Of a stretch of DNA of 26,285 bases, positions 15,943 through 22,678 are shown piece by piece. The stretch lies in assembly GCA_043777755.1 (NCBI GenBank), contig JAYWHK010000158.1:1-26285 (forward strand), written 5' to 3'. This DNA comes from CANHEE01 sp043777755. GTDB taxonomy: Bacteria > Bacteroidota > Bacteroidia > Chitinophagales > Saprospiraceae. The notes beneath the pieces were generated by a model that did no database searches, was not told where the DNA came from, and saw only the letters and a list, made by a program, of their open reading frames with translations. The position numbers and the translations under genes are program-made. The number at the start of each line of letters is the position of its first letter. Within the stretch, counting starts at the first letter, position 1.

Positions 15943-15972
15943 TTTTCCGTAACGTTGGCGTTAATACTAACG
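15943..15972 (+). repeat. Degenerate half copy of the GTAGCGTTGGC palindrome
   Basis: TTTTCCGTAACGTTGGCGTT and the next 10 bases match positions 1-30 of the palindrome at the window start at about 25 of 30 positions. The differences destroy the perfect symmetry, and the second arm is lost beyond 15972. Confidence 0.75.
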
Positions 15973-16005
15973 ACATTAAAAATGTATTATATTCACCACG
16001 CTGGG

Positions 16006-16038
16006 AAGTCCCTCCTTTGGAGGGATTTAGGGAGGTCT
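16006..16038 (+). repeat. GTCCYTCC hairpin repeat, copy 2
   Basis: AAGTCCCTCCTTTGGAGGGA followed by TTTAGGGAGGTCT forms a TCCCTCC/GGAGGGA hairpin and matches the copy at 14005-14040. It ends 13 bp before the start codon of the cytochrome peroxidase gene, the same relation as copy 1 to mnmG. Confidence 0.8.
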
Positions 16039-16051
16039 AAAAACATATCCA

Positions 16052-17137
16052 ATGAAATACTTATTTAAAGCACTGATAATCAGTATATTATTCTTGTCAT
16101 GCGAACCTGACAATACACCGGATGAATTGGCTGGTATTCCTCATGCTCCAAAACCATTTGTTTTTAAAACAGATGACAAGCAATTCGGAAAACCTGACAT
16201 TCCAGCGGATAATCCAATGACGCTCGAAGGAATAGAATTGGGTAGAAGGCTTTTTTATGACTCGATTTTGTCAAGAGATAGTACAATTTCTTGTGCAAGT
16301 TGCCATCACATCAATGGTGCATTTACCGACAATCGAGCAATAAGTGCAGGTATAGAAGGACGTGTTGGTACACGTAGCTCAATGGCAATTGTGAATTTGG
16401 CTTTTCATAAAAGCTCTTTTTTCTGGGACGGTCGCACCGCTTCTTTAGAAAAGCAGGCTTTGATGCCTGTTGAAGACCATTTGGAAATGGACGAAAATTG
16501 GGAAAAAGCCATTCAAAAAATTCAAAAACACAAGGATTATCCTACTTTTTTCAGACAAGCCTTTCCAATTACTAAAAAAGTTGAAATTACGAAAGAATTG
16601 GCGGTCAAAGCGATTGCGCAATTTGAACGCAGTATTGTAAGCCACAATTCCCGTTATGATAAGTTTTTGAAAGGTCAGATAGAATTTACAGATGCAGAAC
16701 AATTCGGTCACGATATGTTTTTTAACAAAGTGAGTAATATACCAGATGCACAATGCGGACATTGTCATGGCGAACCACTCACAACGGGCAATAATTTGGT
16801 GAACAATGGGCTTCAAGATGCTCCAACCTACGATGATTTTAAAGACAAAGGTTATGGTGGTGTCGTTAATGTAAAAAATGAAAATGGAAAAATGAAAATC
16901 GTTACCTTGCGAAACATTGCGGAATCCGCTCCATATATGCACAATGGAAGTTTAAATACGCTCGAAGAAGTCGTTGAACACTACAATACTGGTGGAAAAT
17001 ATTCTCCAAACAAAGATCCTTTGATTCAGCAAATCCAACTCAATTCTGTGCAGAAAAAACAATTGATTGCGTTTTTAAAAACATTGAGTGATTCTACTTT
17101 TTTGAACAATAAGGCGTATATGAGTCCGTTTAAGTAA
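16052..17137 (+). CDS. Di-haem cytochrome c peroxidase / MauG-family lipoprotein
   Basis: A 361-residue exported di-haem protein. Seen: a lipoprotein signal (MKYLFKALIISILFLSC, lipidated Cys17); the first haem site C81-A-S-C84-H85; the tryptophan-containing FWDGR (about 124-128) expected between the haems; the second haem site C235-G-H-C238-H239; and the distal APYMHNGS motif (Met296/His297) followed by TLEEVVEHYN. Family members reduce H2O2 with electrons from small cytochromes or oxidise protein residues, in the periplasm. The lipid anchor suggests attachment to a membrane. Gene order gives no partner: it lies between mnmG and an ATP-grasp ligase with a repeat on each side. Peroxidase versus MauG-like oxidase cannot be decided. 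Confidence 0.92.
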   Translation: MKYLFKALIISILFLSCEPDNTPDELAGIPHAPKPFVFKTDDKQFGKPDIPADNPMTLEGIELGRRLFYDSILSRDSTISCASCHHINGAFTDNRAISAGIEGRVGTRSSMAIVNLAFHKSSFFWDGRTASLEKQALMPVEDHLEMDENWEKAIQKIQKHKDYPTFFRQAFPITKKVEITKELAVKAIAQFERSIVSHNSRYDKFLKGQIEFTDAEQFGHDMFFNKVSNIPDAQCGHCHGEPLTTGNNLVNNGLQDAPTYDDFKDKGYGGVVNVKNENGKMKIVTLRNIAESAPYMHNGSLNTLEEVVEHYNTGGKYSPNKDPLIQQIQLNSVQKKQLIAFLKTLSDSTFLNNKAYMSPFK

Positions 17138-17203
17138 TTTTTAGTTAGCCTGAGTACATAAGTAAATACATCGACTGAAATAATCGACATTTTAAAATAC
17201 TGT

Positions 17204-17257
17204 AAAATATTGAACATCAAGCATTTGCAATATCTTTAATATCTAATAACCAATATC
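17204..17257 (-). repeat. Dispersed intergenic repeat, copy C (inverted)
   Basis: Its reverse complement matches 4319-4372 at 51 of 54 positions, with an uninterrupted run of 29 identical bases. It is inserted in the opposite orientation to copies A and B and ends 15 bp before the ATG of the glutathionylspermidine-synthase-like gene, so it forms that gene's 5' leader. Confidence 0.87.
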
Positions 17258-17272
17258 CGTTTTGTATATATT

Positions 17273-18409
17273 ATGCAAAGAATAAAAACAAGAGTACGCT
17301 TTGATTGGGAAGCAAAAGCCGAAGTCTTAGGCTTTGATTTTCATACGATTGGCGGTGATACCTATTGGGACGAAAGTGCTTACTATTCATTTTCCGCATC
17401 TGAAATCGAACAAATAGAAACGGCAACGAATGAGCTTTGGGAAATGTGTCTGGAAGCGGTGGATTATATCATAGACAAAAATCTTTTTCATCGTTTTCAC
17501 ATTCCAGAATGGTTTGTACCGCACATCATTCGCAGTTGGGAAGAAGACGATCCTGCGATTTATGGTCGTTTTGATTTTGCTTTTCGAGATGGTCAATTAA
17601 AGTTGTTAGAGTTCAATGCTGATACACCAACGTCGCTTTTTGAAGCAAGTATTGCCCAATGGTTTTGGTTGGAAGAACGTTTTCCTAACCACGATCAATT
17701 CAATTCTTTGCATGAAAAATTAGTGGCATATTGGGCGTATTTAAAACCTTTTTTGCACAAAGAAAAATTACATTTTACTTGTGTACGGGACAGCAAAGAG
17801 GATTTTACCACCACAGCTTATTTGCGAGATTGTGCCATGCAGGCAGGACTCGAAACAGCGTTTTTGTATTTGGACGAAATCGCTTGGGACGATGCCAATT
17901 CTATTTTCTTAAATACTGAAAATCAAGCAATTAGAAATATATTCAAACTTTATCCTTACGAATGGATGGTACATGAATCGTTTGGAAAAAACATTATGCA
18001 AGATAGAGCAGAGGCATTTTGGATAGAGCCAAGTTGGAAAATGTTACTATCTAACAAAGCTATTTTACCCATTCTTTGGGAGCTTTTTCCTTACCACAAA
18101 AACCTTTTGAAATGTTATTTTGATGCGCCAAAAGACCTTACATCGTGGTGCGAAAAACCAATCCTTTCTCGAGAAGGTGCAAATGTAAAATTAGTGAAAA
18201 ATGGTCAAACTATAGCCGCTACTGATGGCGACTATGGCGAAGAAGGTTTCATCTATCAAGACCTTTTTGAACTGCCCGAATTTGATGAAAATTACGCACT
18301 CGTTGGCAGTTGGATTATTGGACAAGAAGCCGCTGGCATCGGCATACGTGAAGCGAAATCAAAAATTACAGACAATGGAAGCCGTTTTGTGCCACACCTT
18401 ATTGGTTAA
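17273..18409 (+). CDS. Glutathionylspermidine synthase family ATP-grasp ligase (YgiC/YjfC-like)
   Basis: A 378-residue protein of the GSP_synth family (PF03738), the stand-alone ATP-grasp ligase type of E. coli YgiC/YjfC (about 386 residues), without the amidase domain of bifunctional Gsp. Seen: YGRFDFAF, then LKLLEFNADTPTSLFEAS (about 112-129), a family hallmark; EPSWKMLLSNKAILPILWELFPYH (about 251-274); KPILSREGANV, nucleotide-site residues; and GSWIIGQEAAGIGIRE near the C-terminus. These enzymes form an amide between a carboxylate and an amine using ATP; the true substrate of stand-alone forms is unsettled. Cytoplasmic. Its usual YgiB-like or polyamine-related partners are not next to it. 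Convergent with the epimerase gene. Confidence 0.9.
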   Translation: MQRIKTRVRFDWEAKAEVLGFDFHTIGGDTYWDESAYYSFSASEIEQIETATNELWEMCLEAVDYIIDKNLFHRFHIPEWFVPHIIRSWEEDDPAIYGRFDFAFRDGQLKLLEFNADTPTSLFEASIAQWFWLEERFPNHDQFNSLHEKLVAYWAYLKPFLHKEKLHFTCVRDSKEDFTTTAYLRDCAMQAGLETAFLYLDEIAWDDANSIFLNTENQAIRNIFKLYPYEWMVHESFGKNIMQDRAEAFWIEPSWKMLLSNKAILPILWELFPYHKNLLKCYFDAPKDLTSWCEKPILSREGANVKLVKNGQTIAATDGDYGEEGFIYQDLFELPEFDENYALVGSWIIGQEAAGIGIREAKSKITDNGSRFVPHLIG

Positions 18410-18427
18410 AAACGTAATCACTTAAAT

Positions 18428-18525
18428 ACACTGTTTTTTTAGTTATTGATTTTTTGTCATTGATTTTCGATTAGTTAGAACCATTTCAAACAATAGAAAA
18501 TATTAAACAACTAAAAAAACAGTGT
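18428..18525. repeat. Long-loop perfect inverted repeat between convergent genes
   Basis: ACACTGTTTTTTTAGTT (18428-18444) and its exact complement AACTAAAAAAACAGTGT (18509-18525) are 17-bp arms separated by 64 bp. It lies in the 129-bp gap between the ends of the ligase and epimerase genes. With T-tracts it could terminate both transcripts, but the loop is far longer than in ordinary terminators, so a small mobile repeat is also possible. Confidence 0.75.
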
Positions 18526-18538
18526 GCTTATTGAGCAT

Positions 18539-19576
18539 TTATATTTTCTTTAATGCAGCTTCATACACTCTTCTCATACCTTCTTCGACACTGATTTGAG
18601 CCTTCCAACCTAAGGTAGATTCCACAAAACTCATATCACAATAACGGGAATGAACACCAACAGGCTTGTCCAAAAGACAACGAATTTCGGGTTCGTAACC
18701 TGCAATTTTGCACATGGTGTGTATAATTTCGATAAAAGAAAGCAATTCGCCACGACCAATATTAATGGCTGTTCCGTCATGAATATGATTCATTGCCAAC
18801 AAAATACAGTCAATAACGTCTTCAATATGAACAAAATCACGACCTTGCTTACCAGTTCCCCAAACTTCTACGGGATTCTCCCTGCGAGCAATACGTGCCG
18901 CAATCGAAGGCACTGGATAAGTCAAATCTTGGTCTTCGCCATAACCACTAAATGGGCGAATACACGTAATTTTCACGCCATAATGTTTGGCTGCAATATG
19001 CGCTAAAAACTCACCTGTCAGTTTTGACCAACCATAAGTCATATCTGGTTCGCCCATTCTTTTGAAGTTAATATCGCTTTCTTTCAGGGCAATAGCACCG
19101 CTTTCTGTTTGTAAATCAATCGGATAGGCAGCACTGCTGCTTGGATACATCACACGCTCAGGTTTGTGGCGTGTAATCCAATGAAAAAACTCTGCATCAA
19201 TGGACAAATCCAAGGCAACCATCATTGGGTCGCCGTCAATCATCGCACGACCACCAACGATGGCTGCAAAGTGAAAGACATCTGCAAAGCGTTCAAAATC
19301 AAGCGAATAAGTATCTTGAAAATAGCGAGGTTCGTCACTTAGTTTGTTTAAAACTTTTCTAAAATCGCCTTTTAAAAAAAGCAAACGTCCATCTTCTCCA
19401 AAGATTTCGAGGTCTTTGTTGTCGCCTATTTTGGGGACATTCAACCACGTTGTTGGATGCGTTCCAACCATCAAATTGTCAATAAAAAGAATGTGGTCTT
19501 TTGTCGTATTGTACAACCTTTTGACCATATTACGACCAACAAAACCGCAGCCGCCAGATACTAAGTGTATTTTCAT
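18539..19576 (-). CDS. NAD-dependent epimerase/dehydratase (extended SDR)
   Basis: A 345-residue nucleotide-sugar enzyme of the extended short-chain dehydrogenase family. Seen: the NAD-binding GGCGFVG (8-14); an acidic residue at the end of beta-2 (FIDN, Asp33); FHFAA (about 101-105); catalytic SSSAAYP (146-152) and the Tyr181-x-x-x-Lys185 pair in YGWSK; the nucleotide-sugar region RPFSGYGED; and GKQGRDFVHIEDV. Such enzymes make sugars for surface polysaccharides in the cytoplasm. No glycosyltransferase or other sugar gene is next to it, so the exact sugar is unknown. Divergent from rmuC; a TAACTTTG element lies at 19608-19615 on the minus strand. Confidence 0.9.
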   Translation of the reverse strand: MKIHLVSGGCGFVGRNMVKRLYNTTKDHILFIDNLMVGTHPTTWLNVPKIGDNKDLEIFGEDGRLLFLKGDFRKVLNKLSDEPRYFQDTYSLDFERFADVFHFAAIVGGRAMIDGDPMMVALDLSIDAEFFHWITRHKPERVMYPSSSAAYPIDLQTESGAIALKESDINFKRMGEPDMTYGWSKLTGEFLAHIAAKHYGVKITCIRPFSGYGEDQDLTYPVPSIAARIARRENPVEVWGTGKQGRDFVHIEDVIDCILLAMNHIHDGTAINIGRGELLSFIEIIHTMCKIAGYEPEIRCLLDKPVGVHSRYCDMSFVESTLGWKAQISVEEGMRRVYEAALKKI

Positions 19577-19607
19577 ATTGAGGAAATTATGATTTATAAT
19601 TTTGCTG

Positions 19608-19615
19608 CAAAGTTA
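19608..19615 (-). promoter_or_regulatory. -7 element of the epimerase gene
   Basis: On the minus strand this reads TAACTTTG, an exact TAnnTTTG match, 32 bp upstream of the start codon. The nearest TTG is only 13 bp upstream, closer than usual. Confidence 0.5.
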
Positions 19616-19653
19616 TAGATTTATTTTTCAAATTAAAAATTAAAATAAAATTG

Positions 19654-19661
19654 TATTTTTG
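19654..19661 (+). promoter_or_regulatory. -7 element of rmuC
   Basis: TATTTTTG, a TAnnTTTG match, 18 bp upstream of the ATG at 19680. It implies a very short leader and argues against the in-frame TTG start at 19659. Confidence 0.5.
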
Positions 19662-19679
19662 CAAAAAAAATGTTTTGAA

Positions 19680-21002
19680 ATGGATATAACGTTGATAGTT
19701 ATTTTGGTGGTTGGAATTTTGGTCGGAGCAATAGCCGCTTGGTTGATTGCAAAATCTCAATCGAGCGTACAAGGTTTGTCTGACGCAGATTTGAAAGAAA
19801 AGTACGTTTTGAAAGAAGTTTTTCAAAAATTTCAAGACGATTTTGATGTATTAAAAGACGACAACTTGTATAAAGAGCAAGAAATCAAGCGTTTGAACAT
19901 CGAAATTGCCACAGAACGCCAAATAAAATTAAATTTAGATGAAAAATTATCGCTTCAAAAAAATGAAGTCAATGAGTTGCAACAACGTTTTCAAAAGGAA
20001 TTTGAAAACTTAGCAAACCGTTTGTTGGAGGAAAAAAGCCAAAAATTTGCGCATCAAAATCAGGTCAATATGACGCAAATTTTAGATCCTTTAAAAGAAA
20101 AAATCAAGTCATTTGAAGAAAGCGTCGAGAAAAAATATTTAGACGAAACAAAAGAACGTTTTAACCTGAAAAAAGAAATCGAACAATTGCGTGTGATGAA
20201 TCAGCAACTGAGTAGCGATGCGCAGAATTTGGTTTCGGCACTCAAAGGCGACAACAAAGCACAAGGCAATTGGGGCGAATTTCAGTTGGAAATGTTATTG
20301 GAAAAAGCTGGTTTGGCAAAAAACATTCATTTTTCAACCCAAACAGTTCTTTTTGATGAAGATGGAAACAAAAAACTACCTGATTTTATTGTCAATTTGC
20401 CTGAGCAAAAACACTTGGTGATTGACTCAAAAGTGTCTTTGGTGGCGTACGAACGTTTCTTTAATTGTGGTGATTTTGAAGAACAAAAATTGCATTTGAA
20501 ACATCATATAGACAGTATTCGTGCGCACATCAAAAATTTGAACAGTAAAAATTACCAACAATTGTATCAAATAAACTCTCCTGATTATTTGCTGTTGTAC
20601 ATTCCGATAGAACCAGCTTTTACAGTAGCAATGCAGGAAGATTCTACGCTTTTTACAGATGCGCTTGATAAAAATATTGTCATCGTAACCAATTCTACGC
20701 TTTTGGCAACGATGCGCACCGTTTCTTTCCTTTGGAAACAGGAAAAACAAAAACAAAATGTCATTGAAATTGCCCGACAAAGTGGTGCTTTATACGATAA
20801 ATTTTGTGATTTTGTAGAAGACCTACGTCGCATTGGGCTTAGACTTGACAATGCCCGTGACGCTTACGACGAAGCAATGCACAAACTCTCCGATGGCAAA
20901 CGCTATGGCGATACGCTCATTGGAAAAGCCGAAAAAATCAAAGAATTGGGCGCACGTGCAAGTAAAGTTTTGCCAAAAGAACTGACGGTGAATAATGAAT
21001 AA
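19680..21002 (+). CDS. rmuC: DNA recombination protein RmuC
   Basis: A 440-residue membrane-anchored protein. ATG 19680 is chosen because it gives an immediate N-terminal membrane helix (MDITLIVILVVGILVGAIAA) and lies just after a -7 element. After the helix comes a long charged coiled coil (about 35-165), then the RmuC nuclease-like domain (about 175-400) with hallmark stretches ALKGDNKAQGNWGEFQLE, LPDFIVNLPEQKHLVIDSKVSL (the PD-(D/E)XK-like core with Asp and D-S-K), YIPIEPAF and LWKQEKQKQN. RmuC limits recombination between inverted repeats in E. coli, a suggestive role here given the many inverted repeats in this window, though that link is only inference. Single gene, divergent from the epimerase. 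Confidence 0.94.
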   Translation: MDITLIVILVVGILVGAIAAWLIAKSQSSVQGLSDADLKEKYVLKEVFQKFQDDFDVLKDDNLYKEQEIKRLNIEIATERQIKLNLDEKLSLQKNEVNELQQRFQKEFENLANRLLEEKSQKFAHQNQVNMTQILDPLKEKIKSFEESVEKKYLDETKERFNLKKEIEQLRVMNQQLSSDAQNLVSALKGDNKAQGNWGEFQLEMLLEKAGLAKNIHFSTQTVLFDEDGNKKLPDFIVNLPEQKHLVIDSKVSLVAYERFFNCGDFEEQKLHLKHHIDSIRAHIKNLNSKNYQQLYQINSPDYLLLYIPIEPAFTVAMQEDSTLFTDALDKNIVIVTNSTLLATMRTVSFLWKQEKQKQNVIEIARQSGALYDKFCDFVEDLRRIGLRLDNARDAYDEAMHKLSDGKRYGDTLIGKAEKIKELGARASKVLPKELTVNNE

Positions 21003-21044
21003 TTAATAATTTAAAAAAATAACTTAGTGTTCGAAATCTCGTGC

Positions 21045-21073
21045 TTGTGTACTAAACGCATTTTTGTACACAA
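21045..21073 (+). terminator. Hairpin after rmuC
   Basis: TTGTGTAC (21045-21052) and GTACACAA (21066-21073) are perfect 8-bp arms around a 13-nt loop, about 40 bp after the rmuC stop. It has no strong T-tract, so it is at best a weak terminator. Confidence 0.4.
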
Positions 21074-21078
21074 CTTTT

Positions 21079-21188
21079 CGCAGATAAAATCAAAAAGTGA
21101 TTTTATTCACGGATTTTCACGGATTTTTCTCGTAGGGAATCCGTGAAAATCCGTGAGTGATGCGAAGCATCATCTGCATAAATCTGCG
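21079..21188. repeat. 110-bp multi-hairpin CACGGATT-type repeat element
   Basis: The element is bounded by CGCAGAT (21079-21085) and ATCTGCG (21182-21188). Inside are three consecutive hairpins: ATAAAATCA/TGATTTTAT (21084-21106), a perfect 19-bp stem built from a doubled CACGGATT unit (21107-21125 with 21138-21156, 12-nt loop), and TGATGC-GAA-GCATCA (21158-21172). Sequences of this CACGGATT / ATCTGCG style are recurrent intergenic repeats in Bacteroidota. It occupies most of the rmuC-hmgA gap (21003-21262), which contains no gene. Confidence 0.88.
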
Positions 21189-21262
21189 TGCAAAATTATG
21201 AACCATAAGCAACTTCTATCGGCGGCACGAACTTCTATTCACTAAAAAAACAACCAACCACC

Positions 21263-22420
21263 ATGCATTATTTTCAACTCGGTCAAATACCGCACAAACG
21301 ACATACTCAATTCCGAAAACCAAATGGCGAATTGTACAAAGAAGAATTATTTTCTACCGAAGGTTTTAGCGATAATTATTCGTTGTTGTACCATGCGAAT
21401 GCGCCTACTCAAATTGTACAAGTTGGTGAACCAAAAGACGTTTCTCCAAAACTTATTTCTGATAAACAACTCAAACACAGGTGTTTAAAGGGTTTTCACG
21501 TTGCGCCTTGCGATGATTTTTTAGAAAGCAGAAAACCTGTTTTGGTCAATGCCGATTGCAAAATTATTTTTGCTGCGCCACGCCAAAGCATGAGCGATTA
21601 TTTTTATAAAAATGCCGATGCGGACGAAGTGATTTTTGTTCACGTTGGCAGTGGAACGCTCAAAACGATGTATGGAAATTTGCGTTTTTCTTATGGTGAC
21701 TATTTGGTGATTCCACGAGGTACAACCTACCAAATGCACTTTGACAATACCGAAAATCGACTGTTAATTGTAGAAAGTACAAGTGCCATCACTACGCCAA
21801 AACGTTACAGAAACGACATGGGGCAACTCATGGAACACGCTCCCTACTGTGAACGGGACATCAGAAAACCTTCTGACCTCGAAACGCATGACCAACAAGG
21901 CGATTTTCTTTTTTATATCAAAAAACAAGATATGCTTTATCCTTACCATTACTTGAATCATCCTTTTGATGTTGTCGGTTGGGACGGTTTTGTGTATCCT
22001 TATGCTTTTTCGATTCACGATTTTGAACCCATAACGGGTCGTGTGCATCAGCCGCCGCCAGTACACCAAACTTTTCAAGCAAGAGGTTTTGTTATTTGTT
22101 CTTTTGTACCTCGTTTGTACGATTATCATCCGCAATCAATCCCTGCGCCATACAATCATTCTAACATCGACAGCGACGAAGTTTTATACTATGTTGATGG
22201 CGATTTTATGAGCAGAAAACACGTCGAAAAAGGCATGATTACCTTGCATCCTGGCGGGATTCCTCATGGGCCACATCCAGGAACTGTTGAGAAGTCAATC
22301 GGCAAAAAAGAAACACACGAACTGGCTGTAATGGTCGATACTTTCCGCCCATTACAAATGACTGTTCATGCCGTAGAAGTTGAAGATCCTGATTATTACA
22401 ATAGTTGGCTAACATCGTAA
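21263..22420 (+). CDS. hmgA: Homogentisate 1,2-dioxygenase
   Basis: A 385-residue iron enzyme that opens the ring of homogentisate to maleylacetoacetate in tyrosine and phenylalanine breakdown. It is the shorter bacterial form of the cupin-fold family. Seen: the N-terminal YFQLGQIPHKRHTQFR; the central cupin strands HVGSGTLKTMYGNLRFSYGDYLVIPRGTTYQ; FDVVGWDGFVYPYAFSIHDFEPITGRVHQPPPVHQTF (about 236-272); and the iron-site residues His299 and Glu306 in NHSNIDSDEVLYYVDGDF, with His335 in GGIPHGPHPG. No hppD, fahA or maiA lies nearby, so the pathway is scattered. Two AACTTCTAT direct repeats (21211-21219, 21230-21238; 19-bp period) precede the start and may bind a regulator. Confidence 0.95.
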   Translation: MHYFQLGQIPHKRHTQFRKPNGELYKEELFSTEGFSDNYSLLYHANAPTQIVQVGEPKDVSPKLISDKQLKHRCLKGFHVAPCDDFLESRKPVLVNADCKIIFAAPRQSMSDYFYKNADADEVIFVHVGSGTLKTMYGNLRFSYGDYLVIPRGTTYQMHFDNTENRLLIVESTSAITTPKRYRNDMGQLMEHAPYCERDIRKPSDLETHDQQGDFLFYIKKQDMLYPYHYLNHPFDVVGWDGFVYPYAFSIHDFEPITGRVHQPPPVHQTFQARGFVICSFVPRLYDYHPQSIPAPYNHSNIDSDEVLYYVDGDFMSRKHVEKGMITLHPGGIPHGPHPGTVEKSIGKKETHELAVMVDTFRPLQMTVHAVEVEDPDYYNSWLTS

Positions 22421-22444
22421 ATAATTGTTTATCAATAAATTAAC

Positions 22445-22539
22445 ATAGGTTATCCACAATTTTATTAATAGTGTGGATTAATTAAATACAATTTTTTTAT
22501 AAAAATAAAGTTAATAATAGTGTGAACGTTATAACCTAT
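22445..22539. promoter_or_regulatory. AT-rich region with DnaA boxes (possible origin-like site)
   Basis: TTATCCACA at 22450-22458 is a perfect DnaA box. TGTGGATTA at 22472-22480 is a facing box with one mismatch, 13 bp away. A third, weaker TGTGAACG (22521-22528) follows a stretch with few G/C bases, and AATAGTGTG is repeated at 22467-22475 and 22516-22524. Outer arms ATAGGTTAT (22445-22453) and ATAACCTAT (22531-22539) enclose it. It lies in the gene-free 258-bp gap between hmgA and the barrel gene. It may instead be an hmgA terminator or the barrel gene's control region. Confidence 0.4.
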
Positions 22540-22678
22540 CTCCAACTTGACTACGCTTGACAGTAATTAAGTTTCAGCTTGACGATACAGTTCACCAAAT
22601 AGCTTTCACACAAGAGAGGTTATCGCCTACTTGCTAAAAAAATTGGAGGTTTTCCACCATTAAATTTTTATTAAAATT

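Noticed and set aside
16445..16942. 165-residue minus-strand frame inside the cytochrome peroxidase gene
   Set aside because: It is a shadow frame opposite two haem-binding motifs that are clearly coding on the plus strand.
21079..21188. CRISPR-like repeats in the CACGGATT region
   Set aside because: The repeated units form one palindrome and are not regularly spaced; there are no spacers and no cas genes.
22445..22480. hmgA rho-independent terminator at ATCCACA/TGTGGAT
   Set aside because: The 7-bp stem has a 13-nt loop and no T-run after it, so a DnaA-box pair explains it better, though a weak terminator is not excluded.
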